Source: Sphaeroforma sirkka (lineage: Eukaryota; Opisthokonta; Ichthyosporea; Ichthyophonida). From it: a DNA stretch of 50,848 bases. The translations under genes and the position numbers were made by a program. Shown here piece after piece: positions 32,601 through 47,100 of this stretch. The stretch lies in NCBI GenBank assembly GCA_001586965.3, contig LUCW03002033.1:1-50848 (forward strand). Direction: 5' to 3'. The notes beneath the pieces were generated by a model, which saw only the letters and a list, made by a program, of their open reading frames with translations, did not search any database and was not told the DNA's origin. Numbering within the stretch: position 1 is the stretch's first letter; every line of letters begins with the position of its first letter.

Positions 32601-35160
32601 GTACTGCAAATATTTCAATCCGTATAGGTATGAACCAGTAGGGCCCAGATAGAAGGTTTCTTAGCCGTTGGCCAACGATATATAGACTAGACCGGTCACG
32701 TACTGCAAATATTTCAATCCGTATAGGTATGAACCATAAGGCCCAGATAGAAGGTTTCTTAGCCGTTGGCCAACGATATAGAGACTAGACCGGTCACGTA
32801 CTGCAAATATTTCAATCCGTATAGGTATGAACCAGTAGGGCCCAGATAGAAGGTTTCTTAGCCGTTGGCCAACGATATATAGACTAGACCGGTCACGTAC
32901 TGCAAATATTTCAATCGGTATAGGTATGAACCAGTAGGGCCCAGATAGAAGGTTTCTTAGCCGTTGGCCAACGATATATAGACTAGACCGGTCACGTACT
33001 GCAAATATTTCAATCGGTATAGGGCCCATAGAAGGTTTTCTTAGCCGTTGGCCAACGATATATAGACTAGACCGGTCACGTACTGCAAATATTTCAATCG
33101 GTATAGGTATGAACCAGTAGGGCCCAGATAGAAGGTTTCTTAGCCGTTGGCCAACGATATATAGACTAGACCGGTCACGTACTGCAAATATTTCAATCCG
33201 TATAGGTATGAACCAGTAGGGCCCAGATAGAAGGTTTCTTAGCCGTTGGCCAACGATATATAGACTAGACCGGTCACGTACTGCAAATATTTCAATCCGT
33301 ATAGGTATGAACCAGAAGGGCCCAGATAGAAGGTTTCTTAGCCGTTGGCCAACGATATATAGACTAGACCGGTCACGTACTGCAAATATTTCAATCCGTA
33401 TAGGTATGAACCAGAAGGGCCCAGATAGAAGGTTTCTTAGCCGTTGGCCAACGATATATAGACTAGACCGGTCACGTACTGCAAATATTTCAATCCGTAT
33501 AGGTACGAACCAGAAGGGCCCAGATAGAAGGTTTCTTAGCCGTTGGCCAACGATATATATAGACTAGACCGGTCACGTACTGCAAATATTTCAATCCGTA
33601 TAGGTATGAACCAGAAGGGCCCAGATAGAAGGTTTCTTAGCCGTTGGCCAACGATATATAGACTAGACCGGTCACGTACTGCAAATATTTCAATCCGTAT
33701 AGGTATGAACCAGAAGAGCCCAGATAGAAGGTTTCTTAGCCGTTGGCCAACGATATATAGACTAGACCGGTCACGTACTGCAAATATTTCAATCCGTATA
33801 GGTACGAACCAGAAGGGCCCAGATAGAAGGTTTCTTAGCCGTTGGCCAACGATATATAGACTAGACCGGTCACGTACTGCAAATATTTCAATCGGTATAG
33901 GTATGAACCAGAAGGGCCCAGATAGAAGGTTTCTTAGCCGTTGGCCAACGATATATAGACTAGACCGGTCACGTACTGCAAATATTTCAATCCGTATAGG
34001 TATGAACCAGAAGGGCCCAGATAGAAGGTTTCTTAGCCGTTGGCCAACGATATATAGACTAGACCGGTCACGTACTGCAAATATTTCAATCCGTATAGGT
34101 ATGAACCAGAAGGGCCCAGATAGAAGGTTTCTTAGCCGTTGGCCAACGATATATAGACTAGACCGGTCACGTACTGCAAATATTTCAATCCGTATAGGTA
34201 TGAACCAGAAGGGCCCAGATAGAAGGTTTCTTAGCCGTTGGCCAACGATATATAGACTAGACCGGTCACGTACTGCAAATATTTCAATCCCGTATAGGTA
34301 TGAACCAGAAGAGCCCAGATAGAAGGTTTCTTAGCCGTTGGCCAACGATATATAGACTAGACCGGTCACGTACTGCAAATATTTCAATCCGTATAGGTAC
34401 GAACCAGAAGGGCCCAGATAGAAGGTTTCTTAGCCGTTGGCCAACGATATATAGACTAGACCGGTCACGTACTGCAAAATATTTCAATCCGTATAGGTAT
34501 GAACCAGAAGAGCCCAGATAGAAGGTTTCTTAGCCGTTGGCCAACGATATATAGACTAGACCGGTCACGTACTGCAAATATTTCAATCCGTATAGGTATG
34601 AACCAGAAGAGCCCAGATAGAAGGTTTCTTAGCCGTTGGCCAACGATATATAGACTAGACCGGTCACGTACTGCAAATATTTCAATCCGTATAGGTACGA
34701 ACCAGAAGGGCCCAGATAGAAGGTTTCTTAGCCGTTGGCCAACGATATATAGACTAGACCGGTCACGTACTGCAAATATTTCAATCCGTATAGGTACGAA
34801 CCAGAAGAGCCCAGATAGAAGGTTTCTTAGCCGTTGGCCAACGATATATAGACTAGACCGGTCACGTACTGCAAATATTTCAATCCGTATAGGTATGAAC
34901 CAGAAGGGCCCAGATAGAAGGTTTCTTAGCCGTTGGCCAACGATATATAGACTAGACCGGTCACGTACTGCAAATATTTCAATCCGTATAGGTATAGAAG
35001 AGCCCGAACCAGAAGAGCCCAGATAGAAGGTTTCTTAGCCGTTGGCCAACGATATATAGACTAGACCGGTCACGTACTGCAAATATTTCAATCCGTATAG
35101 GTACGAACCATAAGGGCCCAGATAGAAGGTTTCTTAGCCGTTGGCCAACGATATATAGAC
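29613..35160. repeat. Older, more varied satellite block
   Basis: Monomers here typically read GGGCCCAGAT, GACCGGTCACG and CGTACTGC. Indels, shortened units (for example near 29820-29850, 30570-30660 and 33010-33050) and mixed CAATCC/CAATCG ends are frequent. This is the block next to the LTR, so it is the array edge. Confidence 0.85.
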
Positions 35161-38100
35161 TAGACCGGTCACGCACTGCAAATATTTCAATCCGTATAGG
35201 TACGAACCAGAAGAGCCCAGATAGAAGGTTTCTTAGCCGTTGGCCAACGATATATAGACTAGACCGGTCACACACTGCAAATATTTCAATCCGTATAGGT
35301 ACGAACCAGAAGAGCCCAGATAGAAGGTTTCTTAGCCGTTGGCCAACGATATATAGACTAGACCGGTCACGCACTGCAAATATTTCAATCCGTATAGGTA
35401 CGAACCAGAAGAGCCCAGATAGAAGGTTTCTTAGCCGTTGGCCAACGATATATAGACTAGATCGGTCACGCACTGCAAATATTTCAATCCGTATAGGTAC
35501 GAACCAGAAGAGCCCAGATAGAAGGTTTCTTAGCCGTTGGCCAACGATATATAGACTAGATCGGTCACGCACTGCAAATATTTCAATCCGTATTGGTACG
35601 AACCAGAAGAGCCCAGATAGAAGGTTTCTTAGCCGTTGGCCAACGATATATAGACTAGACCGGTCACGCACTGCAAATATTTCAATCCGTATAGGTACGA
35701 ACCAGAAGAGCCCAGATAGAAGGTTTCTTAGCCGTTGGCCAACGATATATAGACTAGACCGGTCACGCACTGCAAATATTTCAATCCGTATAGGTATGAA
35801 CCAGAAGAGCCCAGATAGAAGGTTTCTTAGCCGTTGGCCAACGATATATAGACTAGACCGGTCACGCACTGCAAATATTTCAATCCGTATAGGTATGAAC
35901 CAGAAGAGCCCAGATAGAAGGTTTCTTAGCCGTTGGCCAACGATATATAGACTAGACCGGTCACGCACTGCAAATATTTCAATCCGTATAGGTACGAACC
36001 AGAAGAGCCCAGATAGAAGGTTTCTTAGCCGTTGGCCAACGATATATAGACTAGATCGGTCACGCACTGCAAATATTTCAATCCGTATAGGTACGAACCA
36101 GAAGAGCCCAGATAGAAGGTTTCTTAGCCGTTGGCCAACGATATATAGACTAGATCGGTCACGCACTGCAAATATTTCAATCCGTATAGGTACGAACCAG
36201 AAGAGCCCAGATAGAAGGTTTCTTAGCCGTTGGCCAACGATATATAGACTAGACCGGTCACGCACTGCAAATATTTCAATCCGTATAGGTACGAACCAGA
36301 AGAGCCCAGATAGAAGGTTTCTTAGCCGTTGGCCAACGATATATAGACTAGATCGGTCACGCACTGCAAATATTTCAATCCGTATAGGTACGAACCAGAA
36401 GAGCCCAGATAGAAGGTTTCTTAGCCGTTGGCCAACGATATATAGACTAGATCGGTCACGCACTGCAAATATTTCAATCCGTATAGGTACGAACCAGAAG
36501 AGCCCAGATAGAAGGTTTCTTAGCCGTTGGCCAACGATATATAGACTAGATCGGTCACGCACTGCAAATATTTCAATCCGTATAGGTACGAACCAGAAGA
36601 GCCCAGATAGAAGGTTTCTTAGCCGTTGGCCAACGATATATAGACTAGATCGGTCACGCACTGCAAATATTTCAATCCGTATAGGTACGAACCAGAAGAG
36701 CCCAGATAGAAGGTTTCTTAGCCGTTGGCCAACGATATATAGACTAGCCCGGTCACGCACTGCAAATATTTCAATCCGTATAGGTACGAACCAGAAGAGC
36801 CCAGATAGAAGGTTTCTTAGCCGTTGGCCAACGATATATAGACTAGATCGGTCACGCACTGCAAATATTTCAATCCGTATAGGTACGAACCAGAAGAGCC
36901 CAGATAGAAGGTTTCTTAGCCGTTGGCCAACGATATATAGACTAGATCGGTCACGCACTGCAAATATTTCAATCCGTATAGGTACGAACCAGAAGAGCCC
37001 AGATAGAAGGTTTCTTAGCCGTTGGCCAACGATATATAGACTAGACCGGTCACGCACTGCAAATATTTCAATCCGTATAGGTACGAACCAGAAGAGCCCA
37101 GATAGAAGGTTTCTTAGCCGTTGGCCAACGATATATAGACTAGATCGGTCACGCACTGCAAATATTTCAATCCGTATAGGTACGAACCAGAAGAGCCCAG
37201 ATAGAAGGTTTCTTAGCCGTTGGCCAACGATATATAGACTAGCCCGGTCACGCACTGCAAATATTTCAATCCGTATAGGTACGAACCAGAAGAGCCCAGA
37301 TAGAAGGTTTCTTAGCCGTTGGCCAACGATATATAGACTAGATCGGTCACGCACTGCAAATATTTCAATCCGTATAGGTACGAACCAGAAGAGCCCAGAT
37401 AGAAGGTTTCTTAGCCGTTGGCCAACGATATATAGACTAGATCGGTCACGCACTGCAAATATTTCAATCCGTATAGGTACGAACCAGAAGAGCCCAGATA
37501 GAAGGTTTTCTTAGCCGTTGGCCAACGATATATAGACTAGATCGGTCACGCACTGCAAATATTTCAATCCGTATAGGTACGAACCAGAAGAGCCCAGATA
37601 GAAGGTTTCTTAGCCGTTGGCCAACGATATATAGACTAGACCGGTCACGCACTGCAAATATTTCAATCCGTATAGGTACGAACCAGAAGAGCCCAGATAG
37701 AAGGTTTCTTAGCCGTTGGCCAACGATATATAGACTAGCCCGGTCACGCACTGCAAATATTTCAATCCGTATAGGTACGAACCAGAAGAGCCCAGATAGA
37801 AGGTTTCTTAGCCGTTGGCCAACGATATATAGACTAGATCGGTCACGCACTGCAAATATTTCAATCCGTATAGGTACGAACCAGAAGAGCCCAGATAGAA
37901 GGTTTCTTAGCCGTTGGCCAACGATATATAGACTAGATCGGTCACGCACTGCAAATATTTCAATCCGTATAGGTACGAACCAGAAGAGCCCAGATAGAAG
38001 GTTTCTTAGCCGTTGGCCAACGATATATAGACTAGCCCGGTCACGCACTGCAAATATTTCAATCCGTATAGGTACGAACCAGAAGAGCCCAGATAGAAGG

Positions 38101-41100
38101 TTTCTTAGCCGTTGGCCAACGATATATAGACTAGATCGGTCACGCACTGCAAATATTTCAATCCGTATAGGTACGAACCAGAAGAGCCCAGATAGAAGGT
38201 TTCTTAGCCGTTGGCCAACGATATATAGACTAGATCGGTCACGCACTGCAAATATTTCAATCCGTATAGGTACGAACCAGAAGAGCCCAGATAGAAGGTT
38301 TCTTAGCCGTTGGCCAACGATATATAGACTAGATCGGTCACGCACTGCAAATATTTCAATCCGTATAGGTACGAACCAGAAGAGCCCAGATAGAAGGTTT
38401 CTTAGCCGTTGGCCAACGATATATAGACTAGCCCGGTCACGCACTGCAAATATTTCAATCCGTATAGGTACGAACCAGAAGAGCCCAGATAGAAGGTTTC
38501 TTAGCCGTTGGCCAACGATATATAGACTAGCCCGGTCACGCACTGCAAATATTTCAATCCGTATAGGTACGAACCAGAAGAGCCCAGATAGAAGGTTTCT
38601 TAGCCGTTGGCCAACGATATATAGACTAGATCGGTCACGCACTGCAAATATTTCAATCCGTATAGGTACGAACCAGAAGAGCCCAGATAGAAGGTTTCTT
38701 AGCCGTTGGCCAACGATATATAGACTAGATCGGTCACGCACTGCAAATATTTCAATCCGTATAGGTACGAACCAGAAGAGCCCAGATAGAAGGTTTCTTA
38801 GCCGTTGGCCAACGATATATAGACTAGATCGGTCACGCACTGCAAATATTTCAATCCGTATAGGTACGAACCAGAAGAGCCCAGATAGAAGGTTTCTTAG
38901 CCGTTGGCCAACGATATATAGACTAGATCGGTCACGCACTGCAAATATTTCAATCCGTATAGGTACGAACCAGAAGAGCCCAGATAGAAGGTTTCTTAGC
39001 CGTTGGCCAACGATATATAGACTAGATCGGTCACGCACTGCAAATATTTCAATCCGTATAGGTACGAACCAGAAGAGCCCAGATAGAAGGTTTCTTAGCC
39101 GTTGGCCAACGATATATAGACTTGCCCGGTCACGCACTGCAAATATTTCAATCCGTATAGGTACGAACCAGAAGAGCCCAGATAGAAGGTTTCTTAGCCG
39201 TTGGCCAACGATATATAGACTAGATCGGTCACGCACTGCAAATATTTCAATCCGTATAGGTACGAACCAGAAGAGCCCAGATAGAAGGTTTCTTAGCCGT
39301 TGGCCAACGATATATAGACTTGCCCGGTCACGCACTGCAAATATTTCAATCCGTATAGGTACGAACCAGAAGAGCCCAGATAGAAGGTTTCTTAGCCGTT
39401 GGCCAACGATATATAGACTAGATCGGTCACGCACTGCAAATATTTCAATCCGTATAGGTACGAACCAGAAGAGCCCAGATAGAAGGTTTCTTAGCCGTTG
39501 GCCAACGATATATAGACTAGATCGGTCACGCACTGCAAATATTTCAATCCGTATAGGTACGAACCAGAAGAGCCCAGATAGAAGGTTTCTTAGCCGTTGG
39601 CCAACGATATATAGACTTGCCCGGTCACGCACTGCAAATATTTCAATCCGTATAGGTACGAACCAGAAGAGCCCAGATAGAAGGTTTCTTAGCCGTTGGC
39701 CAACGATATATAGACTAGATCGGTCACGCACTGCAAATATTTCAATCCGTATAGGTACGAACCAGAAGAGCCCAGATAGAAGGTTTCTTAGCCGTTGGCC
39801 AACGATATATAGACTAGATCGGTCACGCACTGCAAATATTTCAATCCGTATAGGTACGAACCAGAAGAGCCCAGATAGAAGGTTTCTTAGCCGTTGGCCA
39901 ACGATATATAGACTTGCCCGGTCACGCACTGCAAATATTTCAATCCGTATAGGTACGAACCAGAAGAGCCCAGATAGAAGGTTTCTTAGCCGTTGGCCAA
40001 CGATATATAGACTAGATCGGTCACGCACTGCAAATATTTCAATCCGTATAGGTACGAACCAGAAGAGCCCAGATAGAAGGTTTCTTAGCCGTTGGCCAAC
40101 GATATATAGACTAGATCGGTCACGCACTGCAAATATTTCAATCCGTATAGGTACGAACCAGAAGAGCCCAGATAGAAGGTTTCTTAGCCGTTGGCCAACG
40201 ATATATAGACTAGATCGGTCACGCACTGCAAATATTTCAATCCGTATAGGTACGAACCAGAAGAGCCCAGATAGAAGGTTTCTTAGCCGTTGGCCAACGA
40301 TATATAGACTAGATCGGTCACGCACTGCAAATATTTCAATCCGTATAGGTACGAACCAGAAGAGCCCAGATAGAAGGTTTCTTAGCCGTTGGCCAACGAT
40401 ATATAGACTAGATCGGTCACGCACTGCAAATATTTCAATCCGTATAGGTACGAACCAGAAGAGCCCAGATAGAAGGTTTCTTAGCCGTTGGCCAACGATA
40501 TATAGACTTGCCCGGTCACGCACTGCAAATATTTCAATCCGTATAGGTACGAACCAGAAGAGCCCAGATAGAAGGTTTCTTAGCCGTTGGCCAACGATAT
40601 ATAGACTAGCCCGGTCACGCACTGCAAATATTTCAATCCGTATAGGTACGAACCAGAAGAGCCCAGATAGAAGGTTTCTTAGCCGTTGGCCAACGATATA
40701 TAGACTTGCCCGGTCACGCACTGCAAATATTTCAATCCGTATAGGTACGAACCAGAAGAGCCCAGATAGAAGGTTTCTTAGCCGTTGGCCAACGATATAT
40801 AGACTAGATCGGTCACGCACTGCAAATATTTCAATCCGTATAGGTATGAACCAGAAGAGCCCAGATAGAAGGTTTCTTAGCCGTTGGCCAACGATATATA
40901 GACTAGCCCGGTCACGCACTGCAAATATTTCAATCCGTATAGGTACGAACCAGAAGAGCCCAGATAGAAGGTTTCTTAGCCGTTGGCCAACGATATATAG
41001 ACTTGCCCGGTCACGCACTGCAAATATTTCAATCCGTATAGGTACGAACCAGAAGAGCCCAGATAGAAGGTTTCTTAGCCGTTGGCCAACGATATATAGA

Positions 41101-44100
41101 CTAGCCCGGTCACGCACTGCAAATATTTCAATCCGTATAGGTACGAACCAGAAGAGCCCAGATAGAAGGTTTCTTAGCCGTTGGCCAACGATATATAGAC
41201 TAGCCCGGTCACGCACTGCAAATATTTCAATCCGTATAGGTACGAACCAGAAGAGCCCAGATAGAAGGTTTCTTAGCCGTTGGCCAACGATATATAGACT
41301 AGCCCGGTCACGCACTGCAAATATTTCAATCCGTATAGGTACGAACCAGAAGAGCCCAGATAGAAGGTTTCTTAGCCGTTGGCCAACGATATATAGACTA
41401 GATCGGTCACGCACTGCAAATATTTCAATCCGTATAGGTACGAACCAGAAGAGCCCAGATAGAAGGTTTCTTAGCCGTTGGCCAACGATATATAGACTAG
41501 ATCGGTCACGCACTGCAAATATTTCAATCCGTATAGGTACGAACCAGAAGAGCCCAGATAGAAGGTTTCTTAGCCGTTGGCCAACGACGATATATAGACT
41601 AGATCGGTCACGCACTGCAAATATTTCAATCCGTATAGGTACGAACCAGAAGAGCCCAGATAGAAGGTTTCTTAGCCGTTGGCCAACGATATATAGACTA
41701 GATCGGTCACGCACTGCAAATATTTCAATCCGTATAGGTACGAACCAGAAGAGCCCAGATAGAAGGTTTCTTAGCCGTTGGCCAACGATATATAGACTTG
41801 CCCGGTCACGCACTGCAAATATTTCAATCCGTATAGGTACGAACCAGAAGAGCCCAGATAGAAGGTTTCTTAGCCGTTGGCCAACGATATATAGACTAGA
41901 TCGGTCACGCACTGCAAATATTTCAATCCGTATAGGTACGAACCAGAAGAGCCCAGATAGAAGGTTTCTTAGCCGTTGGCCAACGATATATAGACTAGAT
42001 CGGTCACGCACTGCAAATATTTCAATCCGTATAGGTACGAACCAGAAGAGCCCAGATAGAAGGTTTCTTAGCCGTTGGCCAACGATATATAGACTTGCCC
42101 GGTCACGCACTGCAAATATTTCAATCCGTATAGGTACGAACCAGAAGAGCCCAGATAGAAGGTTTCTTAGCCGTTGGCCAACGATATATAGACTAGATCG
42201 GTCACGCACTGCAAATATTTCAATCCGTATAGGTACGAACCAGAAGAGCCCAGATAGAAGGTTTCTTAGCCGTTGGCCAACGATATATAGACTAGCCCGG
42301 TCACGCACTGCAAATATTTCAATCCGTATAGGTACGAACCAGAAGAGCCCAGATAGAAGGTTTCTTAGCCGTTGGCCAACGATATATAGACTAGATCGGT
42401 CACGCACTGCAAATATTTCAATCCGTATAGGTACGAACCAGAAGAGCCCAGATAGAAGGTTTCTTAGCCGTTGGCCAACGATATATAGACTAGATCGGTC
42501 ACGCACTGCAAATATTTCAATCCGTATAGGTACGAACCAGAAGAGCCCAGATAGAAGGTTTCTTAGCCGTTGGCCAACGATATATAGACTAGATCGGTCA
42601 CGCACTGCAAATATTTCAATCCGTATAGGTACGAACCAGAAGAGCCCAGATAGAAGGTTTCTTAGCCGTTGGCCAACGATATATAGACTAGCCCGGTCAC
42701 GCACTGCAAATATTTCAATCCGTATAGGTACGAACCAGAAGAGCCCAGATAGAAGGTTTCTTAGCCGTTGGCCAACGATATATAGACTTGCCCGGTCACG
42801 CACTGCAAATATTTCAATCCGTATAGGTACGAACCAGAAGAGCCCAGATAGAAGGTTTCTTAGCCGTTGGCCAACGATATATAGACTAGATCGGTCACGC
42901 ACTGCAAATATTTCAATCCGTATAGGTACGAACCAGAAGAGCCCAGATAGAAGGTTTCTTAGCCGTTGGCCAACGATATATAGACTTGATCGGTCACGCA
43001 CTGCAAATATTTCAATCCGTATAGGTACGAACCAGAAGAGCCCAGATAGAAGGTTTCTTAGCCGTTGGCCAACGATATATAGACTAGATCGGTCACGCAC
43101 TGCAAATATTTCAATCCGTATAGGTATGAACCAGAAGAGCCCAGATAGAAGGTTTCTTAGCCGTTGGCCAACGATATATAGACTTGCCCGGTCACGCACT
43201 GCAAATATTTCAATCCGTATAGGTACGAACCAGAAGAGCCCAGATAGAAGGTTTCTTAGCCGTTGGCCAACGATATATAGACTAGATCGGTCACGCACTG
43301 CAAATATTTCAATCCGTATAGGTACGAACCAGAAGAGCCCAGATAGAAGGTTTCTTAGCCGTTGGCCAACGATATATAGACTAGATCGGTCACGCACTGC
43401 AAATATTTCAATCCGTATAGGTACGAACCAGAAGAGCCCAGATAGAAGGTTTCTTAGCCGTTGGCCAACGATATATAGACTAGATCGGTCACGCACTGCA
43501 AATATTTCAATCCGTATAGGTACGAACCAGAAGAGCCCAGATAGAAGGTTTCTTAGCCGTTGGCCAACGATATATAGACTAGATCGGTCACGCACTGCAA
43601 ATATTTCAATCCGTATAGGTACGAACCAGAAGAGCCCAGATAGAAGGTTTCTTAGCCGTTGGCCAACGATATATAGACTTGCCCGGTCACGCACTGCAAA
43701 TATTTCAATCCGTATAGGTACGAACCAGAAGAGCCCAGATAGAAGGTTTCTTAGCCGTTGGCCAACGATATATAGACTAGATCGGTCACGCACTGCAAAT
43801 ATTTCAATCCGTATAGGTACGAACCAGAAGAGCCCAGATAGAAGGTTTCTTAGCCGTTGGCCAACGATATATAGACTAGATCGGTCACGCACTGCAAATA
43901 TTTCAATCCGTATAGGTACGAACCAGAAGAGCCCAGATAGAAGGTTTCTTAGCCGTTGGCCAACGATATATAGACTTGCCCGGTCACGCACTGCAAATAT
44001 TTCAATCCGTATAGGTACGAACCAGAAGAGCCCAGATAGAAGGTTTCTTAGCCGTTGGCCAACGATATATAGACTAGATCGGTCACGCACTGCAAATATT

Positions 44101-47100
44101 TCAATCCGTATAGGTACGAACCAGAAGAGCCCAGATAGAAGGTTTCTTAGCCGTTGGCCAACGATATATAGACTTGATCGGTCACGCACTGCAAATATTT
44201 CAATCCGTATAGGTACGAACCAGAAGAGCCCAGATAGAAGGTTTCTTAGCCGTTGGCCAACGATATATAGACTAGATCGGTCACGCACTGCAAATATTTC
44301 AATCCGTATAGGTACGAACCAGAAGAGCCCAGATAGAAGGTTTCTTAGCCGTTGGCCAACGATATATAGACTTGCCCGGTCACGCACTGCAAATATTTCA
44401 ATCCGTATAGGTACGAACCAGAAGAGCCCAGATAGAAGGTTTCTTAGCCGTTGGCCAACGATATATAGACTAGATCGGTCACGCACTGCAAATATTTCAA
44501 TCCGTATAGGTACGAACCAGAAGAGCCCAGATAGAAGGTTTCTTAGCCGTTGGCCAACGATATATAGACTAGATCGGTCACGCACTGCAAATATTTCAAT
44601 CCGTATAGGTACGAACCAGAAGAGCCCAGATAGAAGGTTTCTTAGCCGTTGGCCAACGATATATAGACTAGATCGGTCACGCACTGCAAATATTTCAATC
44701 CGTATAGGTACGAACCAGAAGAGCCCAGATAGAAGGTTTCTTAGCCGTTGGCCAACGATATATAGACTTGCCCGGTCACGCACTGCAAATATTTCAATCC
44801 GTATAGGTACGAACCAGAAGAGCCCAGATAGAAGGTTTCTTAGCCGTTGGCCAACGATATATAGACTTGCCCGGTCACGCACTGCAAATATTTCAATCCG
44901 TATAGGTACGAACCAGAAGAGCCCAGATAGAAGGTTTCTTAGCCGTTGGCCAACGATATATAGACTAGATCGGTCACGCACTGCAAATATTTCAATCCGT
45001 ATAGGTACGAACCAGAAGAGCCCAGATAGAAGGTTTCTTAGCCGTTTGGCCAACGATATATAGACTTGCCCGGTCACGCACTGCAAATATTTCAATCCGT
45101 ATAGGTACGAACCAGAAGAGCCCAGATAGAAGGTTTCTTAGCCGTTGGCCAACGATATATAGACTAGATCGGTCACGCACTGCAAATATTTCAATCCGTA
45201 TAGGTACGAACCAGAAGAGCCCAGATAGAAGGTTTCTTAGCCGTTGGCCAACGATATATAGACTAGATCGGTCACGCACTGCAAATATTTCAATCCGTAT
45301 AGGTACGAACCAGAAGAGCCCAGATAGAAGGTTTCTTAGCCGTTGGCCAACGATATATAGACTAGATCGGTCACGCACTGCAAATATTTCAATCCGTATA
45401 GGTATGAACCAGAAGAGCCCAGATAGAAGGTTTCTTAGCCGTTGGCCAACGATATATAGACTAGATCGGTCACGCACTGCAAATATTTCAATCCGTATAG
45501 GTACGAACCAGAAGAGCCCAGATAGAAGGTTTCTTAGCCGTTGGCCAACGATATATAGACTAGATCGGTCACGCACTGCAAATATTTCAATCCGTATAGG
45601 TACGAACCAGAAGAGCCCAGATAGAAGGTTTCTTAGCCGTTGGCCAACGATATATAGACTAGATCGGTCACGCACTGCAAATATTTCAATCCGTATAGGT
45701 ACGAACCAGAAGAGCCCAGATAGAAGGTTTCTTAGCCGTTGGCCAACGATATATAGACTAGATCGGTCACGCACTGCAAATATTTCAATCCGTATAGGTA
45801 CGAACCAGAAGAGCCCAGATAGAAGGTTTCTTAGCCGTTGGCCAACGATATATAGACTTGCCCGGTCACGCACTGCAAATATTTCAATCCGTATAGGTAC
45901 GAACCAGAAGAGCCCAGATAGAAGGTTTCTTAGCCGTTGGCCAACGATATATAGACTAGATCGGTCACGCACTGCAAATATTTCAATCCGTATAGGTACG
46001 AACCAGAAGAGCCCAGATAGAAGGTTTCTTAGCCGTTGGCCAACGATATATAGACTTGCCCGGTCACGCACTGCAAATATTTCAATCCGTATAGGTACGA
46101 ACCAGAAGAGCCCAGATAGAAGGTTTCTTAGCCGTTGGCCAACGATATATAGACTTGCCCGGTCACGCACTGCAAATATTTCAATCCGTATAGGTACGAA
46201 CCAGAAGAGCCCAGATAGAAGGTTTCTTAGCCGTTGGCCAACGATATATAGACTAGATCGGTCACGCACTGCAAATATTTCAATCCGTATAGGTACGAAC
46301 CAGAAGAGCCCAGATAGAAGGTTTCTTAGCCGTTGGCCAACGATATATAGACTAGATCGGTCACGCACTGCAAATATTTCAATCCGTATAGGTATGAACC
46401 AGAAGAGCCCAGATAGAAGGTTTCTTAGCCGTTGGCCAACGATATATAGACTTGCCCGGTCACGCACTGCAAATATTTCAATCCGTATAGGTACGAACCA
46501 GAAGAGCCCAGATAGAAGGTTTCTTAGCCGTTGGCCAACGATATATAGACTAGATCGGTCACGCACTGCAAATATTTCAATCCGTATAGGTACGAACCAG
46601 AAGAGCCCAGATAGAAGGTTTCTTAGCCGTTGGCCAACGATATATAGACTTGCCCGGTCACGCACTGCAAATATTTCAATCCGTATAGGTACGAACCAGA
46701 AGAGCCCAGATAGAAGGTTTCTTAGCCGTTGGCCAACGATATATAGACTTGCCCGGTCACGCACTGCAAATATTTCAATCCGTATAGGTACGAACCAGAA
46801 GAGCCCAGATAGAAGGTTTCTTAGCCGTTGGCCAACGATATATAGACTTGCCCGGTCACGCACTGCAAATATTTCAATCCGTATAGGTACGAACCAGAAG
46901 AGCCCAGATAGAAGGTTTCTTAGCCGTTGGCCAACGATATATAGACTAGATCGGTCACGCACTGCAAATATTTCAATCCGTATAGGTACGAACCAGAAGA
47001 GCCCAGATAGAAGGTTTCTTAGCCGTTGGCCAACGATATATAGACTAGATCGGTCACGCACTGCAAATATTTCAATCCGTATAGGTACGAACCAGAAGAG

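Noticed and set aside
37464-45095. Minus-strand open frame of over 2500 codons, and similar long frames on both strands across 33300-50848
   Set aside because: They are 33-residue repeats made by a 99-bp satellite. Both strands are open at once and the frame breaks at each rare indel. No start signal, no domain, no unique part.
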